Source: GCA-2737725 sp965229355 (GTDB lineage Bacteria; Pseudomonadota; Alphaproteobacteria; Rhodospirillales; Rhodospirillaceae). Taken from it: DNA of 64,000 nucleotides. The DNA is taken from the NCBI GenBank assembly GCA_965229355.1, contig OZ245869.1, positions 4,340,001-4,404,000 of the forward strand, in the 5' to 3' direction. Positions 56,897-64,000 of this stretch are shown piece by piece. Positions within the stretch are counted from its first letter, which is position 1. Each line of letters starts with the position of its first letter. Made by a program: the position numbers and the translations under genes. Under the pieces are notes generated by a model that worked only from the letters and a program-made list of their open reading frames with translations, made no database searches and was not told where the DNA came from.

Positions 56897-58549
56897 ATGC
56901 GTGTTGCTTATTACGAGGTTTACGAGGCTCGCTTTGGTCAGTGGGTCCTGAAAGGCCGTTACCCGCCTCGTGAAGAAGCGGCAGCTCGTGCGCGCGCGGA
57001 AAAAAATTGGGCTGAGTCCCGCACCCCTACCGTCTTGCTTCAGGAAAACGTTCCCGCAGATGGTGATGAATTAGATATTAGCGTCGTTTATCGCAGTCCC
57101 GAGATTAAGCAGGTTTACAAATCACCCGATACTGGCGGCAGCATGGCCGGCAGCTTTGTAACTGTTGCAATCAATGGTGTCATCATTGGCGCCCTTGGCG
57201 CTGTTATTGCAGCCATTGCCTTAGCGGGTTCACCAGCGCGCTTCTTTTTATCACTTTTAGTTTTTCTCATGGTCGCGGCTGGCGCCATGATGGTTCTTTT
57301 CCGCGTGATGGTTCCTGCCGAACTTATGATGTGGCGCAATAAAACAGCGGAAGCGAAGCGCAAAACAATCGAATTGCTGAGTATCTTTGATGATTCTGAA
57401 ACGCCGCGTCCCATGGCCGCGAGTAGTCCAAACCGCGTCCGCCGCCAACGCAAAGGTGCGTTTTCCCACCCTAAAGGAGAAGTGATCGTCGCCGCGGGTG
57501 TAAACACACAGAGTTTCGGTGGTGATGATGGAACTGACTCGCAATCAAAAACCGCACAATTACAAGAACTCGTCGCGCGTCAGGTCTTAATCCTGCAATC
57601 GTTTGCCAGCGACGCAATGAGCGCCCTCGGTTTACGCGCTGGAAACTTGCAAGCGTTTGATCGTTACGGGTTGAACCTATACATCGCGGGTGCTGCACAA
57701 GAGCTTGCTTGGCGTGAGAAATTAACCGATCAGACAATGATCTCAATTCTGACGAACGTGCTTACCGAACAAAACACCAGCTTAGAAGCGGCAAAAGCTT
57801 TTGCAGATCGCTTGGAAACCGCCAGTAATCGCCCTCGGTTCCGGACCATGTTGCAAGCAGGTCGCTCAGCTATGGTCGCAACACTTGATGAACAACCTAT
57901 TCCGTCGGAAGCCGCCATCGATTTAGTGCTCTCAAACTGGAGCAATCCGCATGGCAATACGAGTGCAGCTAAACGGATTGCTGTACTGTTGACAGATCTG
58001 GTGGGTTCCACTGATGCAACGCGAAAACTTGGCAATAGCGGCGCACAGCGCTTATTGCGCGCGCATAACGCTATTGTACGTGACGCGTTGAAAAGTTGCC
58101 GTGGTCAAGAAGTAAAACACACAGGCGATGGTATCTTGTGTATTTTCAACTCACCCGGAGACGCGGGGAATGCGGCTATTGCCATTCAACAAGACGCATT
58201 TGCTTACGTTCGCGACAACCCCGATTTACCTTTGGCGATCCGCCTCGGCATTGAATATGGCGAGGGTATGAAAGATGAAACCGGTGAATATTTCGGCCCG
58301 GCTATTACTGCCATTGAAGGCATCTGCGATGCGGGCGGTACCGGCGATATTGCAGTATCGGCTGCAGTCAAAGATCAAACTGAAGGCGCCATTCTGCAAT
58401 ACGTAGACCTGACGCCAAGCCCGACAGCAAAGAGCTTTGTACCGGGTTTATACAAACTGCTGTGGCAGCCAAAGCCAGTCTATAACGCACCACCCCTGGA
58501 ATATCGCCAGATAGGCACCAGCGATGCTCCCGCCCCTGAGCTCGAATGA
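56897..58549 (+). CDS. Membrane class III adenylate/guanylate cyclase-like protein B
   Basis: This is a 550-residue inner-membrane protein. The N-terminal 70 residues form a small domain opening YYEVYEARFGQWVLKGRYPP. Helices lie at about 85-111 and 115-138, then a basic linker. A helical domain (about 232-348) is clearly related to that of cyclase A (LYIAGA and GRSAM versus LYVAGA and GQSAM). The cyclase domain (about 358-530) keeps D367 (LTDLV) and D411 (HTGDGI). The V-N-x-A-A-R segment is I-T-A-I-E-G (T471, G475). Like A, it lacks the transition-state Asn and Arg. Confidence 0.8.
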   Translation: MRVAYYEVYEARFGQWVLKGRYPPREEAAARARAEKNWAESRTPTVLLQENVPADGDELDISVVYRSPEIKQVYKSPDTGGSMAGSFVTVAINGVIIGALGAVIAAIALAGSPARFFLSLLVFLMVAAGAMMVLFRVMVPAELMMWRNKTAEAKRKTIELLSIFDDSETPRPMAASSPNRVRRQRKGAFSHPKGEVIVAAGVNTQSFGGDDGTDSQSKTAQLQELVARQVLILQSFASDAMSALGLRAGNLQAFDRYGLNLYIAGAAQELAWREKLTDQTMISILTNVLTEQNTSLEAAKAFADRLETASNRPRFRTMLQAGRSAMVATLDEQPIPSEAAIDLVLSNWSNPHGNTSAAKRIAVLLTDLVGSTDATRKLGNSGAQRLLRAHNAIVRDALKSCRGQEVKHTGDGILCIFNSPGDAGNAAIAIQQDAFAYVRDNPDLPLAIRLGIEYGEGMKDETGEYFGPAITAIEGICDAGGTGDIAVSAAVKDQTEGAILQYVDLTPSPTAKSFVPGLYKLLWQPKPVYNAPPLEYRQIGTSDAPAPELE

Positions 58550-58651
58550 GTAGCTCAATGATCGGTCTGTAGCCGGTCGTTTGTGTGTAACTTGCCTGCA
58601 CAAGCTTAAGATTGATAAGCAGATAGACACCTCAAATGACACTGAGTTGAA

Positions 58652-59923
58652 GTGCCAGACATCGAACCCACGCCACCTTCTGCGCCTTTACCGACAACAA
58701 CACCGGCCCCCGTTTGGTCGGTGCTGCGAGAACACCCCGTATTTCGCGCAATTTGGCTCGCGGGCCTCGTTTCACTTGTGGGCTCGTGGATGCAAAACCT
58801 CGGCGCAGCATGGCTGATGACCGATATATCTGACTCTCCTGCGATGGTCGGATTGGTTCAAACCGCACAAGCATTACCCAGCCTTATTTTTGCACTGATT
58901 GCGGGCGCTTTGGCCGACATGTTCGACCGCCGCAAGTTCTTGATGACAGTCATGGTCTGGCAAACACTTGTGACCGCGCTGCTAGCGCTGTTAACTGCGC
59001 TGGGTTTGATAACCCCGTGGATGCTGCTGGGTTTTATATTTGCGGTTGCCATCGGTGGCACATGCCAGGTTCCTGCAATGTCGGCTACACTGCAAGATAT
59101 CGTGCCACGAAGCCGGGTTATTGCAGCAGTTACATTGAATTCGATTTCGATGAACATGTCTCGCGCTGTGGGCCCTGCCCTCGCGGGTTTTCTGATTGCT
59201 GCAACCGGCGTAGCTTTAGCATTTGTTGTAAATTCTATTTCATACCTTGTGTTTATGGTGGTGGTTGCGTTTCGCATCCCCAAGGCGACATTACGCCAAG
59301 CACAGCGCCAGGGGTTTTACGATACCCTCATGAGTGGTTTGCGTTACGCGCGCAAAGCCAAGCAATTCCAGGCTGTTCTCATCCGCGGCTTTTTCTATTT
59401 CTTATTCGCCAGCGCCGTTCAGTCATTGTTGCCTTTTCTTGCCCGACAGGAATTAGGCGTAACCGCCAGCACATACGGCCCTCTTGTCGGCTTTATTGGT
59501 ATTGGTGCGCTTGTAACGGCTTTTCTGATTGTGCCTATTACAACAGCGCGCTTCTCACGTGATAGCGTCGTCTTAAGCGCCAGCATCATGATTGGCATCT
59601 GCCAATTGATCATGGCCTGGATTCACAGCTATGCCGTTTTTGCGATCGTATTGTTGATCTTTGGTGGCGCATGGATGATTTCGATGATGTCCTTCCAGGT
59701 GTCCTCGCAGATGACATTACCCGGCTGGGTGCGTGGCCGTGGCATCAGCATGAGCATGATGAGTTTCACAGCTGGCATGGGCGTATCGGGTCTTCTGTGG
59801 GGCCAGATCGCTCACTTCACGAACTTAACAACCACCTTCACAATTGCAGGCATCGGTATGATTGTGACTTCACTTGTTACACATCGCTTTAAAATCGGCA
59901 GCAACGAAACCGAAGACGTTTAG
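58652..59923 (+). CDS. MFS transporter (MFS_3 family)
   Basis: This 423-residue protein has twelve probable membrane helices. It has the loop motif GALADMFDRRKFLMT and RSRVIAAVTLNSISMNMSRAVGPALAGF, both characteristic of the MFS_3 group that exports small lipophilic or siderophore-like molecules. The start is GTG at 58652 with GAG upstream. It is followed after 3 bases by a ZADH2-like reductase, so the two are cotranscribed. The substrate is unknown. Confidence 0.8.
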   Translation: MPDIEPTPPSAPLPTTTPAPVWSVLREHPVFRAIWLAGLVSLVGSWMQNLGAAWLMTDISDSPAMVGLVQTAQALPSLIFALIAGALADMFDRRKFLMTVMVWQTLVTALLALLTALGLITPWMLLGFIFAVAIGGTCQVPAMSATLQDIVPRSRVIAAVTLNSISMNMSRAVGPALAGFLIAATGVALAFVVNSISYLVFMVVVAFRIPKATLRQAQRQGFYDTLMSGLRYARKAKQFQAVLIRGFFYFLFASAVQSLLPFLARQELGVTASTYGPLVGFIGIGALVTAFLIVPITTARFSRDSVVLSASIMIGICQLIMAWIHSYAVFAIVLLIFGGAWMISMMSFQVSSQMTLPGWVRGRGISMSMMSFTAGMGVSGLLWGQIAHFTNLTTTFTIAGIGMIVTSLVTHRFKIGSNETEDV

Positions 59924-59926
59924 ACA

Positions 59927-60940
59927 ATGTTCCCAAAGAAATACCGTAAATTTATCCTGACCCAGTTTGGCGAAGATTTTCGCGCCTGCACGGCGATTGT
60001 TGAAACGCCGTGGCAAGACCCAGGCGACGATGAAGTTGTAGTTAAAAATATCTATGCCGGCGTGAACGGCATTTATGACTACAACATGATGCGCAATGCG
60101 GTTGATTATATCAAAATTGATTTACCGGCTGATCTCGGCATCGAAGTTGTGGGCCGCATCGTTGCTGTAGGCAAAAATGTAAAATCATTCAAAGAAGGTG
60201 ATGCTGTAGCAGCATGGAAAGTCGGAAACGGCTACCGTGATTACCAAGTCATCTCACAAAATCGTCTTTATAGCGTTCGCGAACCGTCGCCAGAAATTCT
60301 AACGCTTATCCCAACAGGCGTCTCGGGCATGATTGGACTTGAGCGCGTTGGTGAAATGAAAAGCGGTGAAATCATCGCTGTCTCTGCGGCTGCGGGTGGC
60401 TTAGGTCACATCGTTGTGCAAGTCGCAAAGCAGGCTGGCAACCACGTCATCGGTTTGGCAGGTAGCGATGAAAAGTGTGAAATCTTGCGCAAACTCGGCT
60501 GTGATCGCCCAATTAATTATCGAACGGAAGATGTCGGCACTGTTCTGAAGAACGAATACCCCAAGGGTATAAACATTGGGTACGATTCAGTTGGCGGCAT
60601 AACTTTCGATACCTTTGTCGAAAATCTTGCCATCAAAGGTCGCCTCGTTATCAGCGGGTACACCTCTGAAGTTGGAAAACCATTGCAAGCAGTGACGGCC
60701 CCACGCCCTTGGACGAAACTCTATTTCAAATCGGCGTCTATTCGAGGATTCATTAACCCACATTTCCAAGAATTCTGGCCTGATGCAGCAGAGCGTTTGC
60801 TGCGCGCCTACTACGATAACACTTTGACAGTTCTCATAGACCCTACCCCTTTCGTGGGTCTAGAAGCCGTTCCTGATGCCGTGGCGTACCTGATGTCAGG
60901 TCGTAATCTCGGCAAGGTCGTGATCAAGTTCGATCACTGA
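59927..60940 (+). CDS. ZADH2/PTGR3-like MDR reductase
   Basis: This 337-residue medium-chain dehydrogenase/reductase has the NADPH-binding turn SAAAGGLGHIVVQVAK, an early NIYAGVNGIYDYN and the late FKSASIRGFINPHFQEFW. It resembles prostaglandin reductase 3/ZADH2, which reduces alpha,beta-unsaturated ketones. The zinc site is absent. It starts 3 bases after the MFS gene and 67 bases before the DUF1838 gene, forming a probable three-gene unit ended by the terminator at 61913. Confidence 0.8.
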   Translation: MFPKKYRKFILTQFGEDFRACTAIVETPWQDPGDDEVVVKNIYAGVNGIYDYNMMRNAVDYIKIDLPADLGIEVVGRIVAVGKNVKSFKEGDAVAAWKVGNGYRDYQVISQNRLYSVREPSPEILTLIPTGVSGMIGLERVGEMKSGEIIAVSAAAGGLGHIVVQVAKQAGNHVIGLAGSDEKCEILRKLGCDRPINYRTEDVGTVLKNEYPKGINIGYDSVGGITFDTFVENLAIKGRLVISGYTSEVGKPLQAVTAPRPWTKLYFKSASIRGFINPHFQEFWPDAAERLLRAYYDNTLTVLIDPTPFVGLEAVPDAVAYLMSGRNLGKVVIKFDH

Positions 60941-61007
60941 CGCGTGTCTATCAATATTCGCATCTGTGTGGTCACATGTAGTGCGAGTAAACAGAGGGAG
61001 GGTTCTG

Positions 61008-61907
61008 ATGCTTAAATCAATCTTGAAACTCAGCATCGCAGTTGCTGCGATCTGCGGCGTTTCAAACGTTGCGAGCGCTGAGAAATTGGATCTGAACACT
61101 GCTGAAGGCGTAACGAAAGTTATGCGCAAATTGCAGTGCTCTTTAAAAGACAACAAGCCGGTCACATACTTTTGGCAAGGTACAGCGTACGGCCGTACCA
61201 TGGGGCAAGCCGATAAAGTCTTGTTCGATGTTGACGGCATGAACATTCGTCAGTGCGCAACGGTCCGTGATAAAGACGGCAAGTATGGCTATCGCCTCGT
61301 ATCACGCGAACTGCTGCTGTACCGTGATGCTAAAACTGGTGAATACCTGCGTACGTGGGATAACCCGTACACCGGCCAGAAAGTAAGCGTGCTGCATGTC
61401 GCTAACGATCCGGTGAATAGCCGTCCTTCGTTCGGCTTGGACCGTGATGGCAAACCGATGAAATTTCCTGGCCAAATCTTGGATGGCCAGATCTGGATGA
61501 CGTCAACGATTCCGTTATTTTATTCAAACCCGCTGGCGGGTGATTACCAAAAACAAATTGGTGGAATTTACCACGCAACTGAAATGTTCAACTTCTTCGC
61601 CAAAGAAAAAGACTTATTGGACGGCAGCAAAGACCAAGCAGACGTAACTGTAGCATGGCAGCGCATGTCCGACTGGTTACCGTGGATGGAGATGAGCGGC
61701 CGCGAAGGGCAATTCTATGTCAGCACAGGCGGCCGTATGCTCAGAAAGCATGATGATCTTCCGCAACGCGTGAAGGATGAAATCGCCAAAAACTATCCGA
61801 CCTATAATATGCCGCCACCGACGGACGATCCGCGTCCGAACGAAACAAGCTGGACCTATTTCAAGAAAATGGTGCCAGCCGAAAAGAAATCAGAAGGCAG
61901 CCACTAG
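61008..61907 (+). CDS. DUF1838 family exported protein, second copy
   Basis: This 299-residue protein has a Sec-type signal peptide (MLKSILKLSIAVAAICGVSNVASA) rather than the Tat signal of the copy at 12092. The family blocks are present: MRKLQCSLKDNKP, WDNPYTGQKVSVLHV, a WLPWMEMSGREGQFYVSTGGR region and a C-terminal KDEIAKNYPTYNMPPP. GGGAGG lies 6 bases before the ATG. Both DUF1838 genes in this window sit near redox enzymes: here a ZADH2-like reductase, at 12 kb an AhpD-like protein. The function is unknown. Confidence 0.8.
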   Translation: MLKSILKLSIAVAAICGVSNVASAEKLDLNTAEGVTKVMRKLQCSLKDNKPVTYFWQGTAYGRTMGQADKVLFDVDGMNIRQCATVRDKDGKYGYRLVSRELLLYRDAKTGEYLRTWDNPYTGQKVSVLHVANDPVNSRPSFGLDRDGKPMKFPGQILDGQIWMTSTIPLFYSNPLAGDYQKQIGGIYHATEMFNFFAKEKDLLDGSKDQADVTVAWQRMSDWLPWMEMSGREGQFYVSTGGRMLRKHDDLPQRVKDEIAKNYPTYNMPPPTDDPRPNETSWTYFKKMVPAEKKSEGSH

Positions 61908-61912
61908 AAATC

Positions 61913-61945
61913 AAAAAGCCCCGTTCCTTAGAACGGGGCTTTTTT
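61913..61945. terminator. Intrinsic terminator after the DUF1838 gene
   Basis: AAAAAGCCCCGTTC-CTTA-GAACGGGGCTTTTTT is a perfect stem with T runs both ways. It separates the DUF1838 unit from the convergent kinase-like gene. Confidence 0.9.
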
Positions 61946-61959
61946 AATGCGCTAGATTG

Positions 61960-64000
61960 TTAGTCGACCGACTTCGCGATCCGGAAGCCGTATAGTTCGT
62001 GCTTCGTATTGGCTGGCGCGAAGGCGCGGTAACTGACACGGGCCAGCCACGCCGCGTTATCCCACGAACCGCCACGTAAAACGCGCTTCTCACAAGCCCC
62101 GCCGCCATCACGTGTAGAGGCAGTATCGATGGCAGAGGTGTAATCCCGATACCAGCAATCAGCAGTCCACTCCCACGCATTACCGACCATGTCGTGAATG
62201 CCATAACCATTGGCTTTGAATGAACCGACAGGTGCCGCACCAGAACCATCCCAGGCACTGCCGCAATCTAAGCAATTGGCCATGTTACGGCCTGCCTGCT
62301 CGCCCCATGGATAAGCAGTTGCTGCACCGGCCCGTGCGGCATATTCCCATTCAGCCTCAGACGGCAAACGATACTCTTCACCTGTCTTGACGCGTAGCCA
62401 GTCAACATACTTTTGTGCATCAAGCCAACTCACACCCGTGACCGGCAGTTCATCATCGGCCCCTGTTTGGAACGGAACTTTACGTTCGGGCGAGCACGCC
62501 CCTTCCTCAATGCAGACAGCATATTCGCGTCGTGTAATTTCATAGCGCCCGATTTTAAACGCGGCCACCTGAACTTCGTGAACCGGATGTTCAGAGCGCG
62601 CACCATTGCCAACCGTATCACCCATCGAGAAGGAGCCCGCAGGAACCAGTATCAATTCACTTTCGACATCTTCAGCAAAATGGCGGCGTTGCTCAGTTAT
62701 CGTCAGCCATTTTTGTTTAAGTTCAGCGGCAGCATCGGCGTCCGATATAGAGGCAAGTGCAGGCAGCGTAATGCCGTACTGCTGTTCAACCAGTAATTCA
62801 GCCTGACGCAAGTCGCGCAGTTTGCCGGACAGCACCGTCTCGACATTACTCAAAACGGTAATTGCTTCATCATAGCGGCCACGAATAATGTGATCTTCGC
62901 TTAAGCCCATGAGATTGTATGCATTGAGCACATCCGAGCCATTGAAGACACGCGGCGTGACCATATCAGACAACGCACGCACCATATCGGCATTGCGGCG
63001 CGCGTCGATTAGAGTGGGTAACTCTTGGCTTTCCTTGTCAGTCTTGTCGAACTGTTCAAGAGTATTGAGGGTCAATCGTGCATCCGTCGCGCGACGTTGC
63101 AGTGCTTTTTGCGCATTAGTGAGTGTTGCGCGTAATTCCACAGCACGGGTCTGCAAACCTTGTGCCTGGATACGCACTTGGGTGCGCGCGCCGCCGCCGG
63201 GCAGCCATTCAGCAACAGGACCCAAAATTGTTTCATTGGCTGACTGAATACCTAACGCAACAGCCGCTACAAACCCAAGCACGACAGTGGCCGCCGCAAC
63301 GCGCGCTGAAATATTCTTCATACGCTTCGCAGGCGTTGAGGCCGCACTCAAGAAATGAGTGATAGATGTAAACCGGGCTTCCGGCGCAAGAGCCAACGCA
63401 CGCTCAACCGCTGAAGTGAAATATGCAGGTAAATCAGGGCGCATCATGCTGAGTGATTTACGACCTGTAACAGGGGCAGCACCCGTGGCCATGTAATACG
63501 CCAAGGCCGCAATGCTGTATTGGTCGGATTGCGCATCCAATTCGCTTGCATCCGGCGCATCTGTACGCAGCAATGCATGAACCTCCGGCGCAATGAAGGC
63601 ATGATCCTCAGCTTGCATTGCCGCCGCACCCGCCAAAATCGGCAGGGCAATATTCATAGCAAAGTCGCTGAGCTTTACAGTTTGGTCAGGCGCAATCAGA
63701 ACGTTATGCGGCGTTAAATTTAAGTGGTGCGTCTTCTTCTCGGCATACGCCAATGTTGTAGCGATCTGATCGAGGACACGCAAAATTTCTGGCGCCGATT
63801 TCGGCTGAGACCAAGCCAATGGCACATCTCGCTGCGCAAGCGAGCGCCCCTCAACCAACTCCATAACAATGAACGTGTGGCCGCCCGCTTGGACTGCGGA
63901 ATAGACGTTCACAATGCCGGAATGCGCGAGGCTGATCACGGGGTGTGCGGCAGCGGCAGCGCGCTTGGCCATACCCGGCACCAACAGCAATTGCGGTGCG
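61960..64000 (-). CDS. Kinase-like domain/SUMF1 (formylglycine-generating-like) fusion, partial
   Basis: The gene enters from the right edge; the visible 680 residues lack the true N-terminus. The first part is the C-lobe of a Ser/Thr-kinase fold, but the catalytic loop reads H-L-N-L-T-P-H-N instead of H-R-D-L-K-P-x-N, and DFG is DFA. A membrane helix (about VVLGFVAAVALGIQSA) and a helical region follow. A C-terminal SUMF1-type domain comes last, with VPAGSFSMGD, GRYEITRREYAVC, RLPSEAEWEYAARAGAATAYPWG and HDMVGNAWEWT. The Cys pair of true formylglycine enzymes is absent near the end (VSYRAFAPANTKHELYGFR). It is probably a regulatory pseudokinase with a ligand- or protein-binding SUMF1 domain. 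Confidence 0.7.
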   Translation of the reverse strand, partial: APQLLLVPGMAKRAAAAAHPVISLAHSGIVNVYSAVQAGGHTFIVMELVEGRSLAQRDVPLAWSQPKSAPEILRVLDQIATTLAYAEKKTHHLNLTPHNVLIAPDQTVKLSDFAMNIALPILAGAAAMQAEDHAFIAPEVHALLRTDAPDASELDAQSDQYSIAALAYYMATGAAPVTGRKSLSMMRPDLPAYFTSAVERALALAPEARFTSITHFLSAASTPAKRMKNISARVAAATVVLGFVAAVALGIQSANETILGPVAEWLPGGGARTQVRIQAQGLQTRAVELRATLTNAQKALQRRATDARLTLNTLEQFDKTDKESQELPTLIDARRNADMVRALSDMVTPRVFNGSDVLNAYNLMGLSEDHIIRGRYDEAITVLSNVETVLSGKLRDLRQAELLVEQQYGITLPALASISDADAAAELKQKWLTITEQRRHFAEDVESELILVPAGSFSMGDTVGNGARSEHPVHEVQVAAFKIGRYEITRREYAVCIEEGACSPERKVPFQTGADDELPVTGVSWLDAQKYVDWLRVKTGEEYRLPSEAEWEYAARAGAATAYPWGEQAGRNMANCLDCGSAWDGSGAAPVGSFKANGYGIHDMVGNAWEWTADCWYRDYTSAIDTASTRDGGGACEKRVLRGGSWDNAAWLARVSYRAFAPANTKHELYGFRIAKSVD

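Noticed and set aside
61960..64000. Active Ser/Thr kinase or formylglycine-generating enzyme
   Set aside because: The HRD Asp and the DFG Gly are replaced, and the paired Cys of formylglycine-generating enzymes are absent.
1..64000. tRNA, rRNA, insertion sequence, integrase or prophage genes
   Set aside because: I looked for T-arm sequences, transposase and phage protein motifs, and terminal inverted repeats; none was convincing. Small RNAs without protein partners could have been missed.

Overview
The window reads as a chromosomal segment of an alphaproteobacterium of moderate G+C content. Supporting signs are an ECF sigma factor, a BioMNY-type biotin ECF transporter, SapC, DUF1838, DUF1330 and DUF805 proteins, class III cyclases, an Oar-like TonB receptor and a ZnuD-like TonB receptor. 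The genus cannot be fixed from sequence alone. Coding density is high. I found no rRNA, tRNA, insertion sequence, integrase, prophage or CRISPR array.

Layout. 1-1.9 kb: tail of a probable KdpD, the response regulator KdpE, an ECF sigma factor without a visible anti-sigma gene, and a small membrane protein. 2.1-5.3 kb: three tandem zinc-lacking MDR oxidoreductase paralogs. 5.3-6.8 kb: two translationally coupled cyclic-nucleotide-binding proteins and a SRPBCC-like protein. 7.1-10.3 kb: a large autotransporter. 10.4-16.6 kb: a methyltransferase, a PCu(A)C-like protein lacking copper ligands, a Tat-exported DUF1838 protein, an AhpD-like protein, a TlpA-like thioredoxin, an SDR and a DUF805 protein. 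16.7-20.8 kb: HupE/UreJ-like and YHYH proteins, three small hypothetical genes and a cold-shock protein. 20.9-24.2 kb: surface polysaccharide genes. 24.5-31.6 kb: methyltransferase, IclR regulator, SDR, MFS transporter, a two-component system and an NTF2-like protein.

31.8-37.6 kb: three consecutive exported proteins sharing a C-terminal CR-[DE]-F...C signature, then a His/Cys membrane protein with a ZnuD-like receptor (probable zinc uptake) and a GNAT. 37.6-43.5 kb, minus strand: a tightly overlapping run bioM-bioN-bioY-acyl-CoA ligase-thiolase followed by a CPBP protease and preceded by a DUF1330 protein. It combines biotin uptake with enzymes resembling the yhfT/yhfS genes linked to bioY in bacilli. 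43.7-46.8 kb: YaaA, an oligopeptide-binding protein and an AlkA-type glycosylase. 46.8-53.8 kb: PhoX, an Oar-like receptor and PhoD, each preceded by a candidate Pho box, which looks like a phosphate-starvation island. 54-58.5 kb: two membrane-bound class III cyclases flanking sapC. Both cyclases lack the usual transition-state Asn and Arg and share an unrecognised helical domain. 58.6-61.9 kb: MFS transporter, ZADH2-like reductase and a second DUF1838 protein. 61.96-64 kb: a kinase-like/SUMF1 protein with a degenerate catalytic loop, running off the window.

The best candidates for something not yet described are the cyclase-sapC-cyclase locus with its shared helical domain, the Pho island, the biotin/acyl-CoA operon with an altered thiolase, and the three-gene surface protein cluster. 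Family names come from motif recognition only; no database search was run.
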